Shown here: piece by piece, positions 1-7,464 of the stretch | How positions within the stretch are numbered: position 1 is the stretch's first letter | How the letters are laid out: every line of letters begins with the position of its first letter | Assembly: GCA_039812685.1 (NCBI GenBank) | Contig: JBDIBB010000095.1 | Location: forward strand, 1 to 15,620 | Length of the DNA stretch: 15,620 bases | Direction of reading: 5' to 3' | DNA from: JBDIBB01 sp039812685 | GTDB lineage: Bacteria; Acidobacteriota; Vicinamibacteria; Vicinamibacterales; JAFNAJ01 | Notes under the pieces: generated by a model | What the model saw: the letters and a program-made list of their open reading frames with translations, nothing else | Databases searched by the model: none | Told to the model about the DNA's origin: nothing | Translations under genes and position numbers: made by a program

Positions 1-920
1 GGCACGGGCACCGCCACACCGACCACGCCCGTGTCGATCCCGTCCGTGCGCTTGTAGCCGGCCGTCACGAGCAGGTCGGGCCAGCGGCGCCGGCGCTCCA
101 GGTCGTCGGCCGCGGCGGCCGCGGCCACGCGCGCCCGCGCCGCCTGCACGTCGGCCCGGCGCGCGATGGCGGCCTCGACGTCGAGGCCGCCGGGCGGCGC
201 GGCGGGCGGGGGCAGCAGGAGCGACGCCGCGGCGGGAGGCGGATCCTCGCCGAGGAAGACGCCGAGTCGCGCCAAGGCCTCGAACAGATCGGCGCCGGCG
301 CGCGTGGCCTCGATCGCAGCACGTCCGAGGTCGGCTTCCACTTTGCGCAGGTCGGCCTCGGCCGCCACGCCCTCGGCCACGCGTCGTTCGAGCAGGGCGA
401 CCATCTCGGCGATGCCGTCGCGCTGCGCCTCCAGCACCCGCAGGACGTCGCGGGCGCGTACGGCCTCGAGAAACGTCTGGCTCACCGCCACCACCAGATC
501 GCGCTCGCTGCCGGCCGAGGCGATCGCGGCCAGTTGTGATTCGGCGGCCGCCACGCGCCGGCGTGCGCCACGCTGCCCCGCGATCTCGACCGGCTGGGTG
601 AGCAGGACGAAGGAGTCGAGCGCGGGATGGTCCGGGGCGCGTCCGCCGGGCCGCCAGTTCTCACGGCTGATCTCGAGCGACGGGTTGAGCCAGCGCGCGG
701 CCGCGCCTTCGCTGGCGGCGCGGACCCTGGCGCGCTCGCGCGCGGCAGCCAGCGCCGGCCAGCGCTCGCGGGCGCGGAGGATCGCCTGCTCGAGCGACAA
801 CGAGGAAGGATCGTCTGGCGGTGCCGTCTCCGAGCAGGCCGACGAGGGAATCGGGACGGGAGGCGGCGCCGGCAGGGGACCGGCCAGGGCCGCGGCACAC
901 AACACGGCGGCGAGGCTCAT
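1..920 (-). CDS. TolC-family outer membrane efflux protein (3' end beyond window)
   Basis: This is the N-terminal ~306 residues of an outer-membrane efflux protein (OEP/TolC family), the channel that carries substrates of RND or similar pumps across the outer membrane. The frame is open from the chosen ATG to the left edge. After a hydrophobic Ala/Leu-rich start and a Pro-rich linker come the family's long amphipathic helices: a segment beginning SLEQAILRARERWPALAAAR, the strand-like NPSLEISRENW, then LLTQPVEIAGQRGARRRVAA and a long Ala/Glu/Arg coiled region. It resembles CzcC/CusC-like channels more than TolC itself. The ATG at 920 follows a purine-rich AGAGAGG, though closely spaced. An in-frame ATG at 947 would add nine residues (MRLLLEERA) and give the signal peptide a charged N-region, so the start is uncertain. 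The gene is divergent from the small gene at 1117; partner pump genes would lie beyond the left edge. Confidence 0.85.
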   Translation of the reverse strand, partial: MSLAAVLCAAALAGPLPAPPPVPIPSSACSETAPPDDPSSLSLEQAILRARERWPALAAARERARVRAASEGAAARWLNPSLEISRENWRPGGRAPDHPALDSFVLLTQPVEIAGQRGARRRVAAAESQLAAIASAGSERDLVVAVSQTFLEAVRARDVLRVLEAQRDGIAEMVALLERRVAEGVAAEADLRKVEADLGRAAIEATRAGADLFEALARLGVFLGEDPPPAAASLLLPPPAAPPGGLDVEAAIARRADVQAARARVAAAAAADDLERRRRWPDLLVTAGYKRTDGIDTGVVGVAVPV

Positions 921-979
921 GGCCCTCTCTTCTAGCAGGAGCCTCATGAGGCGTCGATGAGAGCGCCAGCGTCGCGTGC

Positions 980-990
980 GGTTGACAACC
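980..990. promoter_or_regulatory. 11-bp palindrome GGTTGACAACC in divergent spacer
   Basis: GGTTG-A-CAACC is a perfect dyad with a single central base. It lies in the 196-base spacer between the left TolC-like gene (minus) and the small gene at 1117 (plus). It contains TTGACA on the plus strand and TTGTCA on the minus strand, so it could be an operator or a shared -35 region. I see no convincing -10 hexamer at the right distance in either direction, so the role is a guess. Confidence 0.25.
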
Positions 991-1099
991 CGCGCGGAGC
1001 CGCGACACGCGAGGCGACCGCCGCGCAGGCCCCACGGCCGAAGCGGCACCTCCCGACAGGCTGTTGCGGTACGATCGCAGCAGGAAGCAGGCGTCTTCC

Positions 1100-1109
1100 G
1101 GAGAGGAGG
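1100..1109 (+). promoter_or_regulatory. Strong ribosome binding site for the gene at 1117
   Basis: The sequence GGAGAGGAGG ends seven bases before the GTG at 1117. It is among the clearest Shine-Dalgarno matches in the window and fixes the start of the small gene at that GTG rather than at the ATG codons upstream (976) or downstream. Confidence 0.7.
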
Positions 1110-1116
1110 CTCGGCC

Positions 1117-1362
1117 GTGGCACGAGGGTGGGAGAGCAAGGCGGTGGAGGAGCAGCAGATGGAGCGCGAACGCCGGATCCCGCCCGCCGATTCGCACGGG
1201 TCCCGGGATCCCGAACGGGAGGGCCGCCGCCGTACGCTAGAGCTTGCGCGGGCGCGCGCGGTCGCCGATCTCGCCCGCGCGCGCCACGAGGCGCACCGCG
1301 AGATGCTGCGTCAGTCGATCGCGGCGCTCGACGCCCAGATGGCCGCCCTCGAAGCGAACTGA
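1117..1362 (+). CDS. Small conserved-looking hypothetical protein (GWESK type)
   Basis: This encodes an 81-residue charged protein of unknown function. The GTG start is chosen for the strong ribosome binding site just upstream. The product begins MARGWESKAVEEQQMER, has a short polar linker rich in Pro, Asp and Arg (about residues 22-38), and then one long predicted helix rich in Ala, Arg, Leu and Glu (about 40-81), ending AALDAQMAALEAN. It has no signal peptide or membrane segment, so it is probably cytosolic, and the C-terminal helix could form a coiled coil. My impression is that short proteins with this GWESK opening recur in Acidobacteriota, but I cannot verify that here. It lies 134 bases upstream of tesA on the same strand and may or may not be co-transcribed. 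No function is proposed. Confidence 0.7.
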   Translation: MARGWESKAVEEQQMERERRIPPADSHGSRDPEREGRRRTLELARARAVADLARARHEAHREMLRQSIAALDAQMAALEAN

Positions 1363-1496
1363 CGCCGTTGGGCCATCCCCTGCGGAGCGCCATCGTCTAC
1401 CATGGGAGGTGCGCGAACCAGAACGGCCTGCCACGCGTCTCCCCGCTGGCGCCGCAACCCCGGCCGGTGTCGCGGCCACCTCGCCAACGATTTCCG

Positions 1497-2209
1497 ATGC
1501 CCCGTTCGTCTTTCCTGTCCCTGCGGTTCGTGATCGTGACCCTGGCCCTGGTCGCGCTGGCCGGCGGCTTCACGGCCGCGTGTGATCGTCCGCCGCGAGA
1601 TCAGGGCGCGGCGCCTTCTCCCGCCGTGGCGGCTTCGACCCCGATGGCGGCGCGGCCGCGGATCGTGGTGCTTGGCGACAGCCTGACCGCGGGTTACGGC
1701 CTGCCGAGCAGCGATGAGGCATTCCCAGCCCTGCTCCAGGCCCGGGTCGACGCCGAAGGGCTCGGCTACGACGTGGTGAACATGGGGGTGTCCGGCGACA
1801 CGTCGGCCGGCGGGTTGCGCCGCCTCGACTGGGCGCTGGAGGGCGACGTGCGCGTGCTCGTGCTGGCGCTGGGCGCCAACGACGGGCTGCGCGGCCTGGG
1901 GGCCGGGCAGATGAAGGACAACCTCACGGCGATCATCGAGCGCGCGCGCGCCCGTGGGGCACGTGTGCTGCTGTGTGGCATGGAGGCGCCGCCCAATCTC
2001 GGCCCGCTCTACACGGCGCAGTTCCGGCAGGCCTACCGTGAAGTGGCCCGCGAGCAGGCCGTGACGTTCCTGCCGTTCCTGCTGGATGGTGTCGCGGGCG
2101 TGGCCGCGCTCAACCAGGCCGACGGCATCCATCCCAACCGCGAGGGCGCGGCCCGCGTCGCCGCGCTCGTCTGGAATGCCCTGCGGCCGATGCTGGCGAC
2201 CGGTTCCTC

Positions 2210-2213
<4 letters not shown>
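1497..2213 (+). CDS. tesA: Exported SGNH-family esterase / thioesterase I (TesA-like)
   Basis: This 238-residue SGNH/GDSL hydrolase of the TesA (thioesterase I / lysophospholipase L1 / arylesterase) type cleaves acyl esters or thioesters outside the cytoplasm. All catalytic blocks are visible: block I VVLGDSLTAGYG with nucleophile Ser62, block II NMGVSGDTSAGG with Gly100, block III ALGANDG with Asn128, and block V DGIHPN with Asp209 and His212. The N-terminus is a hydrophobic signal (about residues 6-28) ending FTAAC, so Cys29 might be lipidated, but Thr at -3 makes this a poor lipobox. A low-complexity Ala/Pro linker (about 34-52) leads into the hydrolase domain. The ATG at 1497 is chosen because it gives this signal peptide, although no good ribosome binding site precedes it. 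The stop overlaps the next start as ATGA, pointing to coupled translation with the ABC transporter genes. In E. coli tesA neighbours ybbA-ybbP but is divergent from them. Confidence 0.93.
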
Positions 2214-2905
<692 letters not shown>

Positions 2906-2912
2906 GGGGCCG

Positions 2913-5471
2913 ATGACGTTCGTCCTGCGCATGGTCGGCCGTGAGGCCAGGGCCTCCTGGCGGCGCCTGCTCTTCTTCTTCCTCTGCGTCGCCGTCGGCG
3001 TCGGGGCCATCGTCGCGCTGCGCTCGGTGATCCAGTCGGTGCGTGGCGCGCTGGTGGCCGAGGCGCGTACGCTCACCGCGGCCGATGTCGTGGTGTCGAC
3101 CAACCGGCCGTGGGACCCGCAGGCCCGCGCGCGCATCGACCAGCGGCTGCGCGAGGCCGGGGCCGTCGGCGTGGCCGAGACGATCGAGACGGCGACGATG
3201 GCGCGGCCGGCCGACGAGCGAAAGGCCGTCGCGCGCACCGTCGAACTGCAGGGCGTCGAGGCCGGCTACCCGTACTACGGACGCGTGGAGCTCGAAGGTG
3301 GCGTGCCCTACACACACGACCTGCTGAAAGGGCAGGGCGCGCTCGTGCGTCCCGAGTTGCTCGCGCAGCTCGACCTGCGGGTGGGCGACGGGATCGTGCT
3401 CGGCGACCTGGTCTTCACCATCCGCGGCGTCGTGCTGTCGGAACCCGGTCGCCGGCTCGGCTTCTTCAGCTTCGGCCCGCGGGTGCTGGTGGACTTCGCC
3501 GACATGGCCCGCACCGGACTGCTGCAGTTCGGCAGCCGCGCACGCTACGCCCTGCTGGTGAAGGTTCCCGACGCGCGGATCGATCCGCTCGTGCAGGCAC
3601 TGCGCGACGACTTCAGGCAGCAGTTCATCAACGCGCACTCCTACCGCGGCGCCGAGGATCGGATGAACGACGACCTGGCGCGGGCGGAGAACTACCTCAG
3701 CCTGGTCGGCTTCATCATCGTCATCCTGGGCGGCATCGGCGTGTGGAGCGTGACACGCGTGTTCGTCCGACAGAAGCTGCGGGCCATCGCCGTCATGAAG
3801 TGCCTGGGCGCCTCCACCGCCCAGGTGCTGGCGGTATATCTCGCGCAGGTGGTCGCGCTGGCGGCCCTCGGCAGCCTCCTGGGCCTGGGCGTGGCCGTGC
3901 TCGCCCTCGCGGCGCTGCCCGCCGGCCTGCTGAGCGGCTTCGGCGCCGTGACGCCCGGGCTCACGTGGTCGGCCTCGCTGCAGGGTGTCGCCGTAGGCGT
4001 GCTCGTGTCGCTGCTGTTCTCGCTGGTGCCGCTGCTGGAGATCCGGCATGCGCGGCCGCTCCTGCTGTTGCGTGACGAGGCGGCGCGGCAGAGCAGCGTG
4101 ACGCAGCCCGACGGGCGCTGGTGGCGGCGCATCGACTGGGTGCAGGTGGCCGCCGCGCTGCTGGTGAGCGTCGCGCTGGTCGGCGTGGCGAGCTGGCAGG
4201 CCGCGTCGTGGCGTGCCGGCGCGCTCGTGTGCGCCGCGTTCGTCGCCGTGGCGCTGGTGCTGCACCTGGTCGGGGCACTGCTGGTGCGCGTGGTGGCGCC
4301 GCTTCGCATGACGGGATGGTTCCCCCTGCGTCACGCGGTGATCAGCGTGTCGCGGCCGGGCAACCAGACGCGGACCATCCTGCTCGCGGTGGGGCTGGGG
4401 GCCTTCTTCATCATCGGCGTCCGATCGCTGCAGGCCAACCTCCTGCACGCCTTCCGGATCGATCTCCGCCGCGACGGCCCCGACCTCTTCCTGGTCGACA
4501 TCCAGCCGGATCAGGAAGCCGGGGTCCGGCAGTTCCTCGCGCGGGCCCATCCGTCGTTTCCCGCGAAGCTGCTGCCGGTGCTGCGCGCGCGCGTCACCGG
4601 GGTGCGGGGCCGGACGCTGAACCTCGACGGCTTCGACGAGGTGCGGGGGCAGGGCAGTCTCGCCCGGGAGTACGTCGTCACGTATCGCGATCACCTGGAG
4701 GCCAACGAGCGCCTCGTGGCCGGCGCCTTCTGGGACTCGCCCTCGCCCACGCCCGAGGTGTCGATCGAGAAGGGCATCTCGCAGCGCTTCGGGATCGGCG
4801 TCGGGGACACGATGCGGTTCGACGTGCTGGGGCGCGCCGTGGAGGCGCGCGTCGCCAGCGTGCGCCAGGTGGAGTGGGCCGATGCGCGCAGCGGCGGCTT
4901 CATGTTCGTCTTCCGGCCGGGCGTCTTCGACGCCGCGCCGAAGACCTTCATCGCGGCCGCCCGCGGCCCGGATTCGCCGGCCGACCGCGCGCGACTGCAG
5001 CGCGATCTGGTGGCGGCGTTCCCCAACGTGTCGGCGATCGACGTGCGCGAGGTGGCGCGCACGGTGGAGGGCGTCGCGGGCAACGTGACGCTGGCCGTGT
5101 CGATCGTCGGCCTGATCGCGCTGTTCGCCGGGGTGCTGATCCTGATGGGATCCGTGGCGATGACCAAGTTCCAGCGCCTGCACGAATCGGCCGTGTTCAA
5201 GACGCTGGGCGCGAGCACCCGCACGCTCACGGCGATGCTCGCGATCGAGTACGGCGCCCTGGGCTCGCTGGCGGGCACCGTCGGCGCCGTCACGTCGCTG
5301 GGGCTCTCCTGGGGGCTGTGCCGCTACGTGCTCGACGTGCCGTGGTCGCCCACGCCCGGCGTTGCGGCGGCCGGGCTGGTGATGACCGCGCTGCTGGTCG
5401 GCGTGATCGGCGTGGCGGCGAGCGTCGACGTGCTGCGCCGGCGGCCGCTGGCCATCCTGCGGGCCGAGTGA
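2913..5471 (+). CDS. ybbP: YbbP-like ABC transporter permease with two FtsX domains
   Basis: This 852-residue inner-membrane permease starts 7 bases after the ybbA stop. I count ten hydrophobic segments, at roughly residues 19-37, 261-285, 304-331, 356-377, 410-430, 435-460, 487-506, 725-750, 775-806 and 816-838. That matches YbbP rather than the four-helix LolC/E or MacB. Two FtsX cores carry the typical cytoplasmic helix: LRAIAVMKCLGAST before the third segment and HESAVFKTLGAST before the ninth. Two large extracytoplasmic domains lie between segments 1 and 2 (about 38-260) and between 7 and 8 (about 507-724). With TesA and YbbA it probably forms a complex that presents hydrophobic or lipid-like molecules to the esterase; this is inference from E. 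coli YbbAP-TesA. A LolCDE-like role is less likely because of the fused double-FtsX layout. Confidence 0.93.
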   Translation: MTFVLRMVGREARASWRRLLFFFLCVAVGVGAIVALRSVIQSVRGALVAEARTLTAADVVVSTNRPWDPQARARIDQRLREAGAVGVAETIETATMARPADERKAVARTVELQGVEAGYPYYGRVELEGGVPYTHDLLKGQGALVRPELLAQLDLRVGDGIVLGDLVFTIRGVVLSEPGRRLGFFSFGPRVLVDFADMARTGLLQFGSRARYALLVKVPDARIDPLVQALRDDFRQQFINAHSYRGAEDRMNDDLARAENYLSLVGFIIVILGGIGVWSVTRVFVRQKLRAIAVMKCLGASTAQVLAVYLAQVVALAALGSLLGLGVAVLALAALPAGLLSGFGAVTPGLTWSASLQGVAVGVLVSLLFSLVPLLEIRHARPLLLLRDEAARQSSVTQPDGRWWRRIDWVQVAAALLVSVALVGVASWQAASWRAGALVCAAFVAVALVLHLVGALLVRVVAPLRMTGWFPLRHAVISVSRPGNQTRTILLAVGLGAFFIIGVRSLQANLLHAFRIDLRRDGPDLFLVDIQPDQEAGVRQFLARAHPSFPAKLLPVLRARVTGVRGRTLNLDGFDEVRGQGSLAREYVVTYRDHLEANERLVAGAFWDSPSPTPEVSIEKGISQRFGIGVGDTMRFDVLGRAVEARVASVRQVEWADARSGGFMFVFRPGVFDAAPKTFIAAARGPDSPADRARLQRDLVAAFPNVSAIDVREVARTVEGVAGNVTLAVSIVGLIALFAGVLILMGSVAMTKFQRLHESAVFKTLGASTRTLTAMLAIEYGALGSLAGTVGAVTSLGLSWGLCRYVLDVPWSPTPGVAAAGLVMTALLVGVIGVAASVDVLRRRPLAILRAE

Positions 5472-5490
5472 ACCGGTCGTGCGGCTGAAG

Positions 5491-5499
5491 TGGTAAGAT
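5491..5499 (+). promoter_or_regulatory. Candidate extended -10 promoter for the dksA-folK unit
   Basis: TGGTAAGAT combines an extended -10 TGn with TAAGAT, a 5/6 match to TATAAT. It lies about 50 bases upstream of the dksA-like ATG and 20 bases after the ybbP stop. No good -35 hexamer sits 17 bases upstream, which is tolerable for an extended -10 promoter. It suggests that the dksA-hypothetical-folK unit is transcribed separately from ybbP. Confidence 0.4.
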
Positions 5500-5549
5500 G
5501 CGGGTCGGCCCGCGAGGCCCGATCGTTGCCAGGGAGTTCAACCGAAACG

Positions 5550-5885
5550 ATGGACGTCTCCACCTATCGCGACGCACTCACACGGAAGCGCTCCGAAATC
5601 CTCGCCGGCGGGGGGATCAAGCCCCTGCAGACGACCATGGAGAGCAACACCCGGCAGGGCGACCTGGCGGACCAGGCCACCGGCACCAACGAGGTGCACA
5701 TCCAGCTGAAGCTGCGCCAGACCGACGCGAAGATCCTGCAGGCGATCGAGGAAGCCCTGGATCGCATGGAGAAGGGCACCTACGGCATCTGCCGCGACTG
5801 CGGCGAGCACATCGCCGACGCCCGGCTGAACGCGATCCCGTGGACCCGCGTCTGCATCCGCTGCAAGGAAAAGCAACAGTCGTGA
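5550..5885 (+). CDS. dksA: DksA/TraR-family RNA polymerase-binding regulator
   Basis: This 111-residue DksA-type factor is expected to bind the secondary channel of RNA polymerase and, with ppGpp, retune promoters in the stringent response. A predicted coiled coil covers about residues 5-75. Its tip carries DLADQA (38-43), which matches the DxxDxA motif (Asp, Asp, Ala) required for DksA activity in E. coli. A complete C4 zinc finger follows: Cys81 and Cys84 in GICRDCGE, then Cys102 and Cys105 in RVCIRCKE. It is shorter at the N-terminus than the 151-residue E. coli DksA, as many non-proteobacterial homologues are. The ATG at 5550 follows an AGGGAG about 13 bases upstream. The stop overlaps the next gene's GTG as GTGA. 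Keeping the acidic tip argues for a real DksA-like function rather than a generic zinc-finger relative. Confidence 0.9.
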   Translation: MDVSTYRDALTRKRSEILAGGGIKPLQTTMESNTRQGDLADQATGTNEVHIQLKLRQTDAKILQAIEEALDRMEKGTYGICRDCGEHIADARLNAIPWTRVCIRCKEKQQS

Positions 5886-6370
5886 CCGCCGCCGAGCTCG
5901 TTCGCCTGCTGCAGGACCTGTATCGAGACAAGAACGCCTCGCGCGATCGCCACGTCGCGGGTGCGCGCTTCGTGTCCTCCTACGAGTTCAACAACACCTA
6001 CCAGTACATCATCGGGCGCGAGGACACGCAGATCTCCTGGCTGCGCCAGGTGCTCGAGGATCTCGGGGCCCCGGTGCCCGGCGACTGGCCCGAACTGCCG
6101 GTGCCGGAAGGCCGGGGCGAGGCGCGCCAGCAGGCCATCATCGAGGACGACGTGCGCCTGATGCGCGCGTTCCACGAGCGGTGGGCGCCGCGCGTCGGGG
6201 CGATGACCAACGTGCGCCACCGCATCATGGCGAACGTCATCCTCAACGAGGCCGTCGAGCAGGCGCGGTTCTTCGCCCAGATGATCGAGGGCCGTCAGGA
6301 CGTGCTGGGACGCCGGATGCCGGGCGCCAGCACCGGCGGCGGCGTGCTCTCCACGCGGTGGGTCGAGTAG
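5882..6370 (+). CDS. Hypothetical all-helical protein, possibly ferritin-like
   Basis: This 162-residue soluble protein has no signal peptide. It starts at a GTG overlapping the dksA stop by four bases, with AAGGAA about 11 bases upstream. The sequence reads as four or more amphipathic helices: AELVRLLQDLYRDKNA, then EFNNTYQYIIGREDTQISWL, then a Pro-rich turn (APVPGDWPELPVPEG), AIIEDDVRLMRAFHERW, and RHRIMANVILNEAVEQARFF, ending with a polar Gly-rich tail. Glu and His residues placed within long helices, such as EFNNTY, RAFHERW and LNEAVEQ, suggest a ferritin-like bundle, but I cannot identify a canonical ExxH metal-site pair with confidence. Translation is apparently coupled to dksA upstream and folK downstream, whose start lies inside this gene. 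The function is unknown; stress or metal handling is only a guess from fold and neighbours. Confidence 0.8.
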   Translation: MTAAELVRLLQDLYRDKNASRDRHVAGARFVSSYEFNNTYQYIIGREDTQISWLRQVLEDLGAPVPGDWPELPVPEGRGEARQQAIIEDDVRLMRAFHERWAPRVGAMTNVRHRIMANVILNEAVEQARFFAQMIEGRQDVLGRRMPGASTGGGVLSTRWVE

Positions 6371-6834
6371 CGCGTCCGGTCGTCGTCGCGCTGGGCAGCA
6401 ATCTCGGCCCGCGGGAACTCCATCTCGAATACGCCGTCGGCCGGCTCGGCGACCTGCTCGCCCGTCTCGTGGTGTCGGCGCCGATCGAAACCGCGCCGGT
6501 GGACGCGGCCGGCATCCAGTCGCCCTATCTCAATGCGGTGGCCGTGGGCGAGTCGGACCGGCCCGCGCGCGAGCTGCTCGGGATCCTGCTGGCCATCGAG
6601 CGGGAGCGGGGGCGCGAGCGTCCGTACCGCAACGCGCCACGGACGCTCGACCTCGATCTCGTGCTCTGCGGTGACGAGGTGGTGAACGAGGCCGATCTCG
6701 TCGTGCCGCATCCCCGGTTCCGGGAGCGCGCGTTCGTGCTGGCGCCGCTGGCGAGCGTGGCGCCGGACCTGCGCGATCCCGTCACGCAGCTCACCATCAC
6801 GCAACTGCTCGAGCGGCTGCTGCCGCCGGCCTGA
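6358..6834 (+). CDS. folK: 2-amino-4-hydroxy-6-hydroxymethyldihydropteridine pyrophosphokinase
   Basis: FolK (HPPK) transfers pyrophosphate from ATP to 6-hydroxymethyl-7,8-dihydropterin in folate synthesis, in the cytosol. The family landmarks are all present: the N-terminal strand and loop VVVALGSNLGPRE; SPYLNAVAV, matching the usual YLNAV; and the signature RNAPRTLDLDLVLCGD (from residue 91), whose Asp98 and Asp100 correspond to the two Mg-binding aspartates. The C-terminal VVPHPRFRERAFVLAPL follows. The expected length is about 158 residues. The only in-frame start that keeps the N-terminal strand is the GTG at 6358, which overlaps the previous gene by 13 bases. No strong ribosome binding site is seen, so coupling is likely. 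The stop codon directly abuts the large palindrome before doxX. Confidence 0.95.
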   Translation: MGRVARPVVVALGSNLGPRELHLEYAVGRLGDLLARLVVSAPIETAPVDAAGIQSPYLNAVAVGESDRPARELLGILLAIERERGRERPYRNAPRTLDLDLVLCGDEVVNEADLVVPHPRFRERAFVLAPLASVAPDLRDPVTQLTITQLLERLLPPA

Positions 6835-7000
6835 CTGGCAGCCCGTGGCGAAAGTGGCGCTGCATTCGACGGGCGGGGCATCCCGGCTGGCGGCGTTGCT
6901 CCTCCCTCAAATACTGGCCGTATTCTCGGTCGTCGCGCCTGGCCAGCCGGGCGCCGCGCCCGTCTCGGTGCGACGCGGCACTTCCACCACGGACTGCTAG
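6835..7000. repeat. ~166-bp imperfect palindrome filling the folK-doxX convergent spacer
   Basis: Reading outward from the central dyad AATAC-TGGCC-GTATT (6910-6924), the reverse complement of the left arm (6914 down to 6835) and the right arm (6920 up to 7000) are clearly alike. Both begin GTATT. Both have CCAGCCGGG about 24 bases out. They then show GCCCCGCCCGTC versus GCCGCGCCCGTC (11 of 12). They end with a 26-base block matching at 21 positions by hand count, from GCGCCACTTTCGCC versus GCGGCACTTCCACC to GGGCTGCCAG versus GGACTGCTAG. The repeat starts on the base after the folK stop, and its right end contains the doxX stop codon. As RNA from either strand it would fold into one very long hairpin with few interruptions. 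It could be a MITE-like element, a bidirectional terminator or processing signal, or a structured RNA. No terminal target duplication or T-tract is evident. Confidence 0.75.
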
Positions 7001-7386
7001 CGGGCCCGGCCGATCAGGGCGTCGACGCTGAAGCGCCCCGATCCCTTCATCGCCACGTAGAGGAACACGAACGCGTAGAGCGCGGCGAGCTCGCCGCGGT
7101 TCTGGATGGGCCACAGGCCGGCGGGCTGGTGCGCCATGAAATAGGCCACCGCCATCTGGCCGCTCGCCAGCAGCGCGAGCGGCGTGGTCAGCAGGCCCAG
7201 GGCGACCAGCGTGCCCGCCGTGAGCTCGATGATCCCGGCGGTCCACATCATCGTGAACATCGGTTGCACGGTGCCGCCGTGCATGCCGAGGATCTTCTGC
7301 ATGCCGTGGAAGCAGAACAGGAAGCCTGCGACGAAGCGCAGGAGGGTGTAGCCGGTTTCGTCGAAGCGGGAGAGGAATCGGTTCAT
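6997..7386 (-). CDS. DoxX-family integral membrane protein
   Basis: This 129-residue protein has four hydrophobic segments in the DoxX/DoxD-like pattern: YTLLRFVAGFLFCFHGMQKI near the N-terminus, MWTAGIIELTAGTLVALGLL, LALLASGQMAVAYFMAHQPA and ALYAFVFLYVAMKG. The FHGMQKI and GIIELTAG motifs are typical of the bacterial DoxX group. Members are linked to quinone or thiol redox chemistry and stress resistance, but the biochemical role of this subgroup is not settled. The ATG is well supported by AAGGAGG seven bases upstream (7394-7400). It is the last gene of the apparent efflux operon, 78 bases after the RND pump gene with a GC-rich hairpin between, and its own ribosome binding site may give it independent expression. 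Its stop codon lies inside the long palindrome. Confidence 0.9.
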   Translation of the reverse strand: MNRFLSRFDETGYTLLRFVAGFLFCFHGMQKILGMHGGTVQPMFTMMWTAGIIELTAGTLVALGLLTTPLALLASGQMAVAYFMAHQPAGLWPIQNRGELAALYAFVFLYVAMKGSGRFSVDALIGRAR

Positions 7387-7412
7387 GGGAGGTCCTCCTT
7401 CTGGTTGAGGGC

Positions 7413-7443
7413 CAGCCCGCGGGCGCGATGCCCGCGGGCGCTG
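7413..7443 (-). terminator. GC-rich hairpin between RND pump gene and doxX
   Basis: Two copies of GCCCGCGGGC flank GCGAT and, with the outer CAG and CTG, form a stem of about 12 pairs interrupted by a small bulge. No T-tract follows on the minus strand, so it is not a classical intrinsic terminator. It may act as an attenuator or as an mRNA 3'-end stabiliser between the pump and doxX. Each decamer is itself palindromic, so alternative folds exist. Confidence 0.4.
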
Positions 7444-7464
7444 GACGGGCGCGCCGGGCGCCCG

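Noticed and set aside
166..960. 264-codon plus-strand frame opposite the left TolC-like gene
   Set aside because: It is a Ser/Arg/Ala-rich shadow. The minus strand gives a coherent OEP protein.
982..987. TTGACA as a -35 box for the gene at 1117
   Set aside because: No acceptable -10 hexamer lies 16-18 bases downstream, so it is kept only as part of the palindrome.
1398..1403. TACCAT as a -10 box upstream of tesA
   Set aside because: No matching -35 at normal spacing; too weak to list.
957..1496. 180-codon N-terminal extension of tesA
   Set aside because: It would overlap the small gene in another frame, has no domain-like composition and would bury the signal peptide.
6947..6963. Small GC hairpin as a classical intrinsic terminator after folK or doxX
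   Set aside because: No T-tract on either strand. The stem is better explained as part of the larger palindrome.
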